Made by a program: the position numbers and the translations under genes. From Parazoarcus communis (GTDB lineage Bacteria; Pseudomonadota; Gammaproteobacteria; Burkholderiales; Rhodocyclaceae), in NCBI RefSeq assembly GCF_003111665.1, contig NZ_CP022188.1:3410001-3474000 (forward strand): a DNA stretch of 64,000 bases, written 5' to 3'. Of this stretch, positions 55,768 to 64,000 are shown in pieces (the first letter of the stretch is position 1; every line of letters starts with the position of its first letter). Below the pieces are notes generated by a model. The model ran no database searches. It was not told where the DNA came from and saw only the letters and a list, made by a program, of their open reading frames with translations.

Positions 55768-57114
55768 TTAAGACGGCCGAGGTTCTCCCGCCGCCGCAAA
55801 ACACAGGCCAACCTTGAGCCCGCCGTGCGCCGAGGTGTCGAGCACGAGGCTGGCGCCGTGGCGCTCGGCGATGCTGCGAACGATGGCCAGCCCAAGCCCG
55901 CTACCGCTTTGCTCGACACCGGCACGACGATAGAAGCGGTCGAGCACACGCTCGCGCTCGTCGGGCGGAATGCCGGGGCCGCTGTCGCTCACGCACAGCC
56001 AGTGCGAAGCAGGGGAGGACGACCGATCGGTGAATACCGTGACGTCGACCCGGCCGCCGGGCGGGGTGTAACGGATCGCGTTGTCTATCAGGTTGCCGAT
56101 CAGGGTTCGGAGTGCGGCCGGGTCGGCCTGGACCACGGCATCTTCATCCAGCGTGTCCGCACCGAGGTCGATCTGCCGTGCATCGGCGAGCGACGCGTGG
56201 TCGGTGAGGCCGTGACGGGCGATGTCGGCAAGTACGACGGGGCCGAACTTTGCGGTGGCACCGGCGCCGGGTTCCTGGCGGGCGAGCGTGAGCAGTTGCT
56301 GCACCAGGTGTGTGGCACGCTGCAGACCGGCACGCAGTTCTCCCAGCGCCGCCTGACGCGCGGTGTCGTCACTTGCGCGTTCGGTGAGCTGAAGCTGGAT
56401 CTGCAGCGCAGCGAGTGGCGTGCGCAGTTCGTGTGCGGCATCGGCTACAAACGCACGTTGTGCGCTCATGGCCTGGTCGAGCCGGTGCAGGAGGTCGTTG
56501 AGTGCAAGCACCAGCGGCCGTGCTTCGTCGGGCACCTCGGCCGCGGGCAGGGCGGAGAGGGCATCGGCGCGACGGGTACCAACCTCACGCGCGAGCTGCT
56601 CCAGCGGACGCAGACCCCGTCCGACCAGGTACCAGATCAGGGCGCCGAGCAGCGGTATCAGGACGAGGAGCGGAATCAGTGTGCGCAGTGCCGCGTCGGC
56701 CGCCATCCGGCTGCGTACCGACATCGGCTGCGCAATCTGGATGACCTGATTCTGCAAGGGAATGGAAAACACGCGCCACTTGCCCTCGGTGGTGTCGACC
56801 GTGTTGTAGCCAAAACGCGCGAGCGCCGGGAGTACGCTGTGCGGTCGCGAGAGGTAGAGCCGCACACCCTGGGCGTCCCAGATCTGGATGACGAAGTCGA
56901 AAGACTCTTCGGGGGATTCCATCGGTGGTGGCGGAGGGGGTTGCTGGCCGAAATGCTGGTCGCGCAGCGACAGCGCGAACTGGCGCAAATGGTAATCCAT
57001 CACCTCGTCGACTTCGCCTCGCGCGGTGCGGTAGGTGGCATAGCCGGCCACCGCGAATACCACGGCGATTGCGCTTAGCAGCGAGACCAGCAGGGTGCGG
57101 CGTAAAGAGTTCAT
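55768..57114 (-). CDS. Sensor histidine kinase, QseC-like
   Basis: A 448-residue membrane kinase. One membrane segment is at about 8-28 and another at 145-165, around a short periplasmic sensor with a proline run (about 58-64). The HisKA box FVADAAHELRTPLAAL has the phospho-acceptor His228, and the ATP-binding domain has LIDNAIRYTP, DSGPGIPP and GSGLGLAIV. Together with the response regulator it forms a QseBC/TctED-type pair. The ATG overlaps the regulator stop by four bases. The signal sensed is unknown; the neighbouring Do protease suggests envelope stress. Confidence 0.92.
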   Translation of the reverse strand: MNSLRRTLLVSLLSAIAVVFAVAGYATYRTARGEVDEVMDYHLRQFALSLRDQHFGQQPPPPPPMESPEESFDFVIQIWDAQGVRLYLSRPHSVLPALARFGYNTVDTTEGKWRVFSIPLQNQVIQIAQPMSVRSRMAADAALRTLIPLLVLIPLLGALIWYLVGRGLRPLEQLAREVGTRRADALSALPAAEVPDEARPLVLALNDLLHRLDQAMSAQRAFVADAAHELRTPLAALQIQLQLTERASDDTARQAALGELRAGLQRATHLVQQLLTLARQEPGAGATAKFGPVVLADIARHGLTDHASLADARQIDLGADTLDEDAVVQADPAALRTLIGNLIDNAIRYTPPGGRVDVTVFTDRSSSPASHWLCVSDSGPGIPPDERERVLDRFYRRAGVEQSGSGLGLAIVRSIAERHGASLVLDTSAHGGLKVGLCFAAAGEPRPS

Positions 57115-57773
57115 GCCTGCTCCTGCAGGTAGTAACCGACGCCACGCAGGTTGCGAACCCAGTCGGCACCGAGTTTGCGCCGCAGGCCGTGAATATGGAC
57201 CTCGATCGCATTGCTTTCCACTTCTTCTTCCCAGCCGTAGACCCGCTCTTCGAGTTGCGCACGCGACAGCGGTTTGCCAGGCTGCTCGAGCAGTGCTCGC
57301 AGCAACGCGTATTCCCGTGCCGACAGACGTACGACTTCACCATCCAGTTTGACCTCGTGCGTGGCCGGGTCGAGCGTCAGCCCGCCGTGGACGATCAGTG
57401 GCGCGGCCTGTCCGCGCTGGCGGCGCAGCAATGCCCGCACGCGGGCACCGAGTTCATCGAGATCGAAGGGTTTCACCAGATAGTCGTCGGCACCGGCGTC
57501 GAGGCCGCGGATACGGTCGGCAACCGCATCGCGTGCCGTCATCACCAGCACCGGCAGCGTATTGCCGGCCGCGCGCAGGTTCTGCAGCAGTTCGATGCCA
57601 CCGCGCCGCGGCAGGCCGAGGTCGAGGAGCAAGAGTTCGTAGGGATTGTCCTGCACCGCAAGTTCGGCGGCGACGCCATCGCGCACCCAGTCCACCGCAT
57701 AGCCGTCCTGCCGCAGCGCCTGCTGCACGCCGGCGCCGATCATCGGGTCGTCTTCAATCAGCAGGAGTCTCAC
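57111..57773 (-). CDS. OmpR-family response regulator, QseB-like
   Basis: A 220-residue regulator starting at GTG 57773 (MRLLLIEDDPMIGAG). The receiver domain has the phospho-acceptor Asp51 in LLLLDLGLP and the conserved Lys in DYLVKPFD. The winged-helix domain ends with the typical VHIHGLRRKLG and the tail LRGVGYYLQ. No ATG gives a better start; a longer frame to 57875 is not supported. It is co-transcribed with the kinase (four-base overlap). Confidence 0.92.
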   Translation of the reverse strand: MRLLLIEDDPMIGAGVQQALRQDGYAVDWVRDGVAAELAVQDNPYELLLLDLGLPRRGGIELLQNLRAAGNTLPVLVMTARDAVADRIRGLDAGADDYLVKPFDLDELGARVRALLRRQRGQAAPLIVHGGLTLDPATHEVKLDGEVVRLSAREYALLRALLEQPGKPLSRAQLEERVYGWEEEVESNAIEVHIHGLRRKLGADWVRNLRGVGYYLQEQA

Positions 57774-57931
57774 TTGGGGGCAGGCTGTCCGGTCGGGAAA
57801 GAGGGGAATTCTAATCGAGGTCTTTGTTTGCGTCGGATCTCGATGCGGCTCGGCAGTCGCAACCTTCCGCCACAACTCCCGATCGTCCGCTCCGGTCGAT
57901 CGGACTACGTCAGCTGTCGCCTGGCCTGGGA

Positions 57932-58717
57932 TCAGCGCGGCTTCACTTCGAAGCGGACTGGTGTGGATCTCGCCATCACCGTGCCTGGAGCGCTGTTGCT
58001 CAACATCTCCAGCGATGCGCTGTAGCTGCCGGCTGGCGGGTTGAGCCAGACTTCGGTCTCGCCACCGGTAAGATCGATGACGACTTCGTCGCCTTTCGCA
58101 GGGGCCAGGTGGAGCCGGAAGTGCCCGGTGTCGGGTTCGTTGATGTCAGTGTGCGAGACGTTGTAGCCGGCCGCATGCATGGCGACGGCAAAGGGCGGGC
58201 TGATCCTGCTGCCGCTTCGGGGCGAAAGAACGCTGATTTCCGTGCGCTTGAGCGAATCGATGGTCTTTCCACTGCTGCCTGTGACATTCACGATGAGTTC
58301 GTCGCTATAGACGAAGTTGGGTATGTGCCTGTGATCGGCGAACACCAGGCGCAGGCTGTGCCTGCCTGGTGGAAGGTCGAGGATGGCTTCCATCTGGCCC
58401 TTGCCAAAGTGGATGTACTGGTCGTTGAAGGGCAGGGGCTCGGTGAAATTGAGCGGAAGCCCGCGGTCGATCAGCAGGTGGTGGTGTCCGGCGCTTGCCA
58501 CCGGTTTCTTGACCGACGCGATGCCGATGCCGGTGAGCCCGAACTTGGCGACAAAGGGTGATTGCACCTCGGTGCCCGATTCAAGGTTTGAAAACCATGC
58601 ATTCTTGTCGAGACGCGGGTTGTCGGTGACCCATGGATGTCTGGCCTGCGCTGCAGTGGTGGCCATGAGCAGGGCCGCAATCAGGATGAGAGGGCGCGCA
58701 CTGTATTTATTTTTCAT
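57932..58717 (-). CDS. Exported DUF4399 domain protein
   Basis: A 261-residue exported protein. A signal peptide covers about 1-25 (LILIAALLMATTAAQA). A DUF4399 unit (about 50-145) contains VKKPVASAGHHHLLIDRGLP, HFGKGQMEAILDLPPGRHSL and VFADHRHIPN, with the conserved His-His-His and the HFGKGQ motif. A second, more degenerate copy follows to the end. The family function is unknown. The gene lies 158 bp upstream of the QseB-like start, same strand. Confidence 0.8.
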   Translation of the reverse strand: MKNKYSARPLILIAALLMATTAAQARHPWVTDNPRLDKNAWFSNLESGTEVQSPFVAKFGLTGIGIASVKKPVASAGHHHLLIDRGLPLNFTEPLPFNDQYIHFGKGQMEAILDLPPGRHSLRLVFADHRHIPNFVYSDELIVNVTGSSGKTIDSLKRTEISVLSPRSGSRISPPFAVAMHAAGYNVSHTDINEPDTGHFRLHLAPAKGDEVVIDLTGGETEVWLNPPAGSYSASLEMLSNSAPGTVMARSTPVRFEVKPR

Positions 58718-59038
58718 GCTGATTGTCCTGGGGTCGGTGCATGCACGCTACAAAGAGCCTCGGAGGGCGTCAAGGTGTACTTTACGAAGTGGGAAAATGG
58801 CGCTCGCAGGCAGTCTGCCGGGCGGGCACCTGATCCGTCCAGTCCCCCTGTAATCCAATGCCCTGTGTCGCGGCCGGCGTGCATCGGGGCTGGGCAATGT
58901 CGGGCAAAGGCAGGTAGCGCAGGCGTGTCATTCTTCAGCCAACGGGTCGTGATTCGCCGATCCGGTCACCAGGTTGCGGTGCTCCGGTATGCTGCCGGCA
59001 GTGTATGGAATTTGCGTGTAAGCGTGCAGGGATGATCG
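58718..59038. other. Gap between the divergent DUF4399 and AEC genes
   Basis: About 320 bp with no supportable gene. Near 58780 there is a TACTTTACGAAG stretch; no promoter-quality motif or hairpin stood out. It should carry divergent promoters for both flanking genes. Confidence 0.5.
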
Positions 59039-59218
59039 ATGTTGGAAGACCTGTTGATGACAAGCGTGGTGACGGGGTATGCGGATACGCCCCGCCGCCT
59101 GACGTCTGGCGCTGCCGTGGCGGCATGCGATGAGCTTCGCCTTCAGGATGCGCTCGAAACTGCTGCGGTGTGCAGGACCACGCGGATGCGGGCGGGTACT
59201 CCGGAGCGTGCGCGATGA
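59039..59218 (+). CDS. Possible 59-aa leader ORF, unknown
   Basis: ATG 59039 opens a frame of 59 residues beginning MLEDLLMTSVVTGYADTP, whose TGA overlaps the ATG of the AEC permease gene (ATGA at 59215-59218), so it would be translationally coupled. It has no signal or membrane segment and no family is recognised. An upstream CAGGGA could serve as a ribosome site. High GC content makes such frames common, so confidence is low. Confidence 0.25.
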   Translation: MLEDLLMTSVVTGYADTPRRLTSGAAVAACDELRLQDALETAAVCRTTRMRAGTPERAR

Positions 59219-60120
59219 TCGAAGTGCTGGAGTCCTTGTGGCCGCTCTTCGTGCTGATCGTCGCGGGGTATTACATGCAGAAGCGCGGGTTTCCGGGGCA
59301 GGGGTTCTGGCCCGGCGCGGAGCGCTTCAACTATTTCATTCTGTTTCCCGCGCTGTTGTTCAAGAGCCTGGCCACCGCGCCTTTGAATGACCCCGCTTTG
59401 CCACGCCTGCTCACCGCAGTCCTGCTTGCATTGGCTGTGTGCAGTGCCGGATTGCTGGTCGCGCGCCGGGTCCATGGCTGGCCTGCGGCACGATTCGGTG
59501 TGATGCTTCAGGGCACCTTGCGTTTCAATACCTATCTGGGGCTGGCCGCGATAGGTGGTTTCTTCGGCAAGGAAGGCCTGCTGCTGGCGGCGGTAATGCT
59601 GGCGCTTCTCGTGCCCATCGTAAACGTGATGTCGGTACTGGCCTTGTCGGCGGGCAGGCATACCAGCCTCAAAGCGCTGCTGTGGCCGATCGTGACGAAT
59701 CCGCTCATCCTTGCCTGCCTGGCGGGGGCGCTGGTCAATCAGTCCGGCGTCGAGATCAAGTGGGGTACGGACCGGCTGCTGGCGCTTCTGGCCGGATCCA
59801 GCCTGCCGCTTGGCCTGCTCTGCGTCGGCGCCGCTTTGAAGCCGCGCGAGCTCCATGGCGAGTTGGGCGCACTGGTTTCGAATAGCCTGGTCCGGCTCCT
59901 GCTGGTCCCTGCGGTCGCATTTGCCTGCGCGCTCGTGCTCGGACTGCCTGCCATCGAGCGCTCAATTCTTGTGCTCTTCTTCGCCTTGCCGACGGCGCCA
60001 ACCGCATATGTCCTGACTCGCCAACTGGGTGGCGACAGCCACCTGATGGCCGGCATCATCACCCTGCAGACACTGCTATCGGCAGCCAGCCTGATGCTTG
60101 TCCTGATCCTCCTGGCTTGA
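59215..60120 (+). CDS. AEC (auxin efflux carrier) family transporter
   Basis: A 301-residue inner-membrane protein with about 10 hydrophobic segments. Family-typical parts are FNYFILFPALLFKSLA near the N-terminus, TNPLILACLAGALVNQSG in the middle and LFFALPTAPTAYVLTRQLGG toward the end. AEC permeases move small acids such as malate or malonate; the substrate here is unknown. The start ATG 59215 follows GGAG at 59203-59206; the longer frame from 59170 has no signal to support it. Confidence 0.88.
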   Translation: MIEVLESLWPLFVLIVAGYYMQKRGFPGQGFWPGAERFNYFILFPALLFKSLATAPLNDPALPRLLTAVLLALAVCSAGLLVARRVHGWPAARFGVMLQGTLRFNTYLGLAAIGGFFGKEGLLLAAVMLALLVPIVNVMSVLALSAGRHTSLKALLWPIVTNPLILACLAGALVNQSGVEIKWGTDRLLALLAGSSLPLGLLCVGAALKPRELHGELGALVSNSLVRLLLVPAVAFACALVLGLPAIERSILVLFFALPTAPTAYVLTRQLGGDSHLMAGIITLQTLLSAASLMLVLILLA

Positions 60121-60397
60121 TGCCTGGCATGTCCGAGCGCCACCCGGTTTCCGTCGTTCGCGAGCAGGGGGCGCACGACGCCCAGCTGTCTTCAGAGTAT
60201 TGCTCCGCGATAACTATTTCTCAGCGCCTTCAGCCATTCAGTATATGATTTCCGGGAATGCGTTCGTTCTGTCATTGCTCGCAAAACATTACAAGCAAGG
60301 CCGATCGGACAGCAGGGAGCGAATGCTTTTCGGGTGGAAAAAAGCGCCATCAGGCTGAGCTGCCGTCGTGATTGTGTATTCGGTTGAGGGAAAGCCG

Positions 60398-62743
60398 ATG
60401 GTGCAAGACTGTGCGAGACCTGTGGGTAGTATCGGCCGATGGATTTTGTACCGTCTGACGCTGCTGTTGCTGATCCTCGGCGTGCTGTTTTTCGCACTGT
60501 CGGTGTACCTGCTCGACAAGCGCTTCGACACTTTCGACGCAGAATACTATCGACAGGAGTTGGCACGCGTTAGCGTTGCCTTCGAGCAGGAACGCCGTTC
60601 GATGGCTTCCATGATTGGCGACTATGCGCGTTGGGATGACGCCGAACGTTTCGTCGCCGGCAAGCTCCCGGACTTCATCGACGCCAACTTCACGGTTGAT
60701 TCGATGAAGAATATCCGCATGACGACGTTCGTGATCTCGAGCATCGCCGGCGTGCCAATATCCAGTAAAACCTTCAACAGCCAGGGAGCCCTTGTCGACA
60801 CGCCGAAGCCGGTACTGGAAGAGCTGCAGCCCTGGTTTGCAGAGGTCATCCGGAACGGCGTCGACGATACCTCCACGTCCCTGCTGTGGATCGACGGGCG
60901 GGCAGTGCTGCTATCGGCGGCGCCGATCACCGACACGGCGCGAAGGCGCGCGGCAAGCGGGTACATGTTCTTCCTGCGTAGTCTCGACGACACATATCTG
61001 GCGGGACTGCGCAAAACGACTTCCAGCCCGTTTTCCCTCAATGAAGCGCCAGCAAGTGCCAGTACGACGATCTCGGTCAAGCACGATACCAGCGGTTCAG
61101 AGGAAGGCTGGACAGTCACGCAGACCCTTCAGGACTCGCCAGCCATCATCACTGTCGGCGGTCCCACGCGGCTGGGTGAGGAGCGCAAGCTCACATACAT
61201 GACGGTCGGAATGAACGCACTTGTTCTGGTCATGGTGGCCCTCGCAGGTATCTACATGATCCTGAATCTCCACGTGCTGCGACGCCTGAAACGCTTCTCC
61301 GGGCTTGCTGACCGTCATCAGAAAGAAGGGGGTAATGGCATCCGTTGGCCGATTCAGGGCAATGACGAGTTCGACAGTCTTGCGCGCTCACTCAATGGGT
61401 TGATGACCGAGGTCGAATCGCAGAACGGCAATCTGCGCCACCTTGCCGACCACGATCCCTTGACCGGAATCGGCAATCGCCGCCTGATCCTGGCCCGCCT
61501 GGAAGCTGTGCAGAACCGTGGGCAACACGGCGTTGGTGGCGGAGGAAGCAGTCTGCTTCTGATCGACCTCGATGGCTTCAAGCTGATCAATGACGGTCTT
61601 GGGCACGCCGCCGGCGACCACGTGTTGCGCGAGGTCGCTGCCCGCATCGTCTCATTGGTGAGGAGATACGATACGCCGGCACGCATCGGCGGCGACGAGT
61701 TCACGATTCTGCTCGAAGACGTCAGCGTGCCCGAGGCGATGCGGTTTGCCAAACGCCTGGCACTGTCGCTGGAGGAGCCGATCCTCTTTGAAGAGCATGC
61801 GCTCAGGGTGAGCGCCTCCGGCGGTGTTTCGTCCGTTGGAGTGACCCTCGCCCCGGCGGAGGTTCTGCGGAATGCCGACCTGGCGATGTACGAGGCAAAG
61901 CGGCGTGGCAAGGCACAGTTTGCAACCTTCGACATCAGCATGCTCGACGCAGCGGCGCGAAAAATGCAGCTGGAACTCGCTCTCAAAGTCGCGCTGGACC
62001 GGCGCGATCTCGACGTATGGTTTCAACCGATCGTCGAAGCGAATTCGGGCCGCGCGGTCGGCATGGAGGCGCTTGCGCGCTGGTCTCTCGATGGCAACTT
62101 CGTTCCACCCGGGGAGTTTGTTGCGATCGCGGAAGACACGGGCTTGATCGTCCGCCTCGGTCAATTCGTCTTTGATCAGGTTGGCGAGGCAATGCAGGGG
62201 CTTTGCCGCCTCTATCCGGAACTGCAGTGCAGCGTCAATCTCTCCGTCGCGCAGTTCCACAGAACGGGTCTGGTCAAGGACATTCGCGAAACGTTTGATC
62301 GGTACTCAGTGCCGGCTTCTGCGGTGCGTCTCGAGCTGACGGAAAGCATGCTCGTCGAGGCTGGATCGGCGATTGTTCCCGTCATGCGTGAGTTGATCGG
62401 CCTTGGATATCATTTCCATCTCGACGACTTCGGCACCGGCTATTCCTCGCTCGATCGATTGCGCAACCTGCCATTCCATTCGCTCAAGATCGACCGCAGC
62501 TTCATCGTCGGCCTGTGCGCCGGAAATGACGTCATGGCACGTAATATCGCCAACATCGGGAAAGAACTCGGCATGGAGATTATTGCGGAGGGGGTCGAGC
62601 AGCCAGAAGAACTGGAACAACTGCGTCAGATTGGCTGCGACTTTATTCAGGGCTTCTATTTCGCGAAACCCATGCCGCTTGACGATTTGTATCCCTGGCT
62701 CGCGAACAATCAGCGCTTGTCGGAAAAGCAAAAATCCGCGTAG
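60398..62743 (+). CDS. CHASE4-GGDEF-EAL membrane protein (cyclic di-GMP turnover)
   Basis: A 781-residue membrane protein. A membrane segment lies at about 20-42, then a CHASE4-type periplasmic sensor ([18 protein letters not shown] is the CHASE4 signature), a second membrane segment (about 270-293) and HAMP. The GGDEF domain keeps GGDEF with an RxxD inhibitory site (RRYD). The EAL domain keeps [32 protein letters not shown] and the EGVE segment, so both halves look catalytically complete. Net synthesis or breakdown of cyclic di-GMP cannot be decided. ATG 60398 follows GAGGG; a GTG 30 bp upstream is the alternative. Confidence 0.93.
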   Translation: MVQDCARPVGSIGRWILYRLTLLLLILGVLFFALSVYLLDKRFDTFDAEYYRQELARVSVAFEQERRSMASMIGDYARWDDAERFVAGKLPDFIDANFTVDSMKNIRMTTFVISSIAGVPISSKTFNSQGALVDTPKPVLEELQPWFAEVIRNGVDDTSTSLLWIDGRAVLLSAAPITDTARRRAASGYMFFLRSLDDTYLAGLRKTTSSPFSLNEAPASASTTISVKHDTSGSEEGWTVTQTLQDSPAIITVGGPTRLGEERKLTYMTVGMNALVLVMVALAGIYMILNLHVLRRLKRFSGLADRHQKEGGNGIRWPIQGNDEFDSLARSLNGLMTEVESQNGNLRHLADHDPLTGIGNRRLILARLEAVQNRGQHGVGGGGSSLLLIDLDGFKLINDGLGHAAGDHVLREVAARIVSLVRRYDTPARIGGDEFTILLEDVSVPEAMRFAKRLALSLEEPILFEEHALRVSASGGVSSVGVTLAPAEVLRNADLAMYEAKRRGKAQFATFDISMLDAAARKMQLELALKVALDRRDLDVWFQPIVEANSGRAVGMEALARWSLDGNFVPPGEFVAIAEDTGLIVRLGQFVFDQVGEAMQGLCRLYPELQCSVNLSVAQFHRTGLVKDIRETFDRYSVPASAVRLELTESMLVEAGSAIVPVMRELIGLGYHFHLDDFGTGYSSLDRLRNLPFHSLKIDRSFIVGLCAGNDVMARNIANIGKELGMEIIAEGVEQPEELEQLRQIGCDFIQGFYFAKPMPLDDLYPWLANNQRLSEKQKSA

Positions 62744-62785
62744 CGCTCGCGCAAACCGGACGCGTCCGATCTGCGTCCATTGTTC

Positions 62786-62818
62786 GGGCTGGCGGGCAGG
62801 CTTGAACCCGGCCAGCCC
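62786..62818. terminator. Large GC hairpin between the EAL gene and the argC remnant
   Basis: GGGCTGGC-GGG (62786-62796) pairs with CCC-G-GCCAGCCC (62807-62818) with one bulged base and a 10-nt loop. It lies 43 bp after the EAL gene stop, without a T run. It may act as a transcript stop or 3' stabiliser; the absent T tract keeps confidence low. Confidence 0.35.
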
Positions 62819-62856
62819 CAGGGCGTCAGATGTTCTCTATCTCCTGACGCCGCCTG

Positions 62857-63300
62857 TTAAAGCGCCAGTCCGGCCGTCTCGTCCAGCCCCAGCATGATGT
62901 TCATGCACTGGATGGCAGCGCCTGAGGCGCCCTTGCCGAGGTTGTCGAAACGCGCAGCGACGAGGATCTGGTCGTCGTGACCGAAGGCGAAGATCTCGGC
63001 GCGGTTGGTGTCGTTGCAGGTGGTCGCGGGCAGGAAGCCGTTGTCCAGCATCGGCGCGGGGTCCGACGGCATGACCTTGATGAAGGTCTCGCCGGCGTAG
63101 TACTCCGCGAAAATGGCGCTGGACGTCGGCTGCGGATACCTTCTGCTTGAGCAGGCGCGGCAGCAACGGTACAGCCACCACCATGCCCTGGGCAAAGTTG
63201 CCGACGATGGGGGGGAACAGCGGCTTGTTGGCGAGGCCGGTCAGGGTCTGCATCTCCTGGCCGGATCGTCGGCCGGGAAGATGCCGAAGGCGCCAAGGTA
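62857..63300 (-). pseudogene. argC: Truncated, frameshifted argC (N-acetyl-gamma-glutamyl-phosphate reductase)
   Basis: The C-terminal part of a type 2 ArgC is spread over frames on the minus strand. One frame has EMQTLTGLANKPLFPPIVGN followed by FAQGMVVAVPLLPRLLKQKV and SAADVQ. After one extra base near 63118-63121 it continues in another frame as IFAEYYAGETFIKVMPSDP, DNGFLPATTCNDTNRAEIF and LDETAGLAL with TAA at 62857-62859. A second slip lies near 63255-63262. The first half with the NADP motif and catalytic cysteine is missing. The enzyme would have reduced N-acetylglutamyl phosphate in arginine synthesis. A functional argC is presumably elsewhere. Confidence 0.8.
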
Positions 63301-63301
63301 T

Positions 63302-63318
63302 TGTCGAGAAACTTTACA
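63302..63318 (+). promoter_or_regulatory. Candidate enhancer-binding site (PrsR-type), second copy
   Basis: TGTCGAGAAACTTTACA differs in one base from the copy at 17102-17118 and is followed by a further CTTTACA. It lies exactly 83 bp upstream of the GG of a sigma-54-type promoter, the same spacing as at the first PEP-CTERM gene, and directly abuts the truncated end of the argC remnant. Confidence 0.6.
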
Positions 63319-63383
63319 CTTTACAATGCGAAAGTTCTACGGCGCTAGACTTAAAGACAATAAAAACAAAGGCTTAAGATTTG

Positions 63384-63400
63384 TGGTATGTTTGGTGCGT
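63384..63400 (+). promoter_or_regulatory. Sigma-54-type promoter of the terminal secreted-protein gene
   Basis: TGGTAT-GTTTG-GTGCG has the GG (63385-63386) and GC (63397-63398) ten bases apart, as RpoN promoters require. It is weaker than the one at 17184 but lies at an identical distance from the shared dyad. The leader would be about 70 nt. Confidence 0.55.
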
Positions 63401-63479
63401 TGTTCTTGATCAGGGTGGGGGTCCCACTGGTAGCCGGATCGGCTATCTATGTTCATTCAGCACTGACCTGGAGAAAACA

Positions 63480-64000
63480 ATGAAAACCATCAAGGCCTTA
63501 GCTACTGCAGCAGCACTCGCCACGGTGTCGTTCTCCGCATCGGCCGCTCCGATGACCTTTTTCGGCGAAGACCCGACCACCGCAGGTGTCCTCGGAGCAA
63601 ATTCGACCGCGGCTCGCAACACCTTCCTCAGCAACCTCAGTGGCGTTGGCACCGAGGACTTTGAAGCGCTGACCGGCTCCCAGCCCTTCAACCTCCAGTT
63701 TCCGGGCACGGCTGTCACGCTGGATGCCACGCTGGCCGGCACGATTTCGCTGGCAAGCTCACCTAGCACCGGCCGCTTTGCCACCTCAGGTACCAACTAC
63801 ATCACGGCTACGACTGGCAACTTTGAAATCACCTTCGCCACCGCGATCAGCGCATTCGGCTTCAATGGTATAGACATTGGTGACTTCGTCACCGCGCAAA
63901 TGACGATCACCCTGACCGACATCAACGGCAATCCGACTGCTTTCACCGTGCCGCACTCTCTGAATATTGGCAACACCGACCAAGCCACCCTGTTCTGGGG
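63480..64000 (+). CDS. Exported protein, probable PEP-CTERM family (cut by the window end)
   Basis: An open frame from ATG 63480 to the right edge, 173 codons so far with no stop. GGAG lies 9 bp before the start. It begins MKTIKALATAAALATVSFS with a cut near SASA, a clear signal peptide. The mature part includes GTEDFEALTGSQPFNLQFPG, FEITFATAISAFGFNGIDIG and Thr/Ser-rich strands, the style of exported PEP-CTERM proteins. The C-terminal sorting signal would lie beyond the window. The shared dyad and sigma-54-type promoter with the gene at 17277 support the class. Confidence 0.75.
   Translation, partial: MKTIKALATAAALATVSFSASAAPMTFFGEDPTTAGVLGANSTAARNTFLSNLSGVGTEDFEALTGSQPFNLQFPGTAVTLDATLAGTISLASSPSTGRFATSGTNYITATTGNFEITFATAISAFGFNGIDIGDFVTAQMTITLTDINGNPTAFTVPHSLNIGNTDQATLFW

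Noticed and set aside
54272..57078. Plus-strand frames of 437 and 443 codons opposite the Do protease and kinase genes
   Set aside because: The minus-strand products have clear catalytic motifs; the plus-strand text has none.

Overview
The window is GC-rich (roughly two-thirds G+C), densely coded DNA of a Gram-negative betaproteobacterium, most like Rhodocyclales (Thauera, Azoarcus or Zoogloea relatives). This rests on the gene styles seen: Tct-type transporters, TcuAB, PEP-CTERM proteins with sigma-54-type promoters, a proteobacterial GshA, QseBC-like signalling and multi-domain cyclic-di-GMP enzymes. The assignment is inferred from sequence style, not from a search. No rRNA, tRNA, CRISPR array or insertion sequence was seen.

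Region 1 (1-13943, + strand) is a catabolic cluster. It encodes a tripartite tricarboxylate transporter (end of a binding protein plus a TctA-TctB fusion), a MaoC-type hydratase, a class III CoA-transferase, a CitE-like lyase, a fumarase-superfamily enzyme, a TcuR-like LysR regulator, TcuA, TcuB, an MFS carrier, a D-2-hydroxyacid dehydrogenase and a PrpF/GalD-type isomerase. Together they fit a route tricarballylate -> cis-aconitate -> trans-aconitate -> itaconate -> itaconyl-CoA -> citramalyl-CoA -> acetyl-CoA + pyruvate. Each step is family-level inference. The complete combination in one bacterial locus is the strongest metabolic observation here.

Region 2 (14018-25461) holds a LysR regulator divergent from a siderophore-interacting flavoprotein, a glutathione transferase, a broken NAD(P)H-binding gene, a PEP-CTERM protein, an NmrA-like oxidoreductase divergent from a LysR gene, an OprD-like porin, a stand-alone DUF2126 protein and gshA.

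Region 3 (25783-49849, - strand) is an 18-gene extracellular contractile injection system (eCIS), with most junctions overlapping by 4 nt. It has sheath, tube, DUF4255 cap protein, AAA+ ATPase, hub, spike, PAAR tip, gp25, two baseplate wedge proteins and beta-helix fibre proteins, but no phage head or lysis genes. Its unusual parts are a DUF4157 protein with a transglutaminase-like Cys/His C-terminus (candidate payload), a PA14 domain inserted in a baseplate protein, an internally duplicated sheath and no obvious tape-measure gene.

Region 4 (50314-64000) carries a PAS/GAF diguanylate cyclase next to the eCIS, a small exported protein, a Do-family periplasmic protease, a QseBC-like two-component system, a DUF4399 protein, an AEC-family permease, a CHASE4-GGDEF-EAL protein, a broken argC, and the start of a second PEP-CTERM-like gene. 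The two PEP-CTERM-type genes, 46 kb apart, share a 17-bp dyad followed by a sigma-54-type promoter at exactly the same 83-bp spacing. In both cases the dyad directly abuts a truncated gene remnant.
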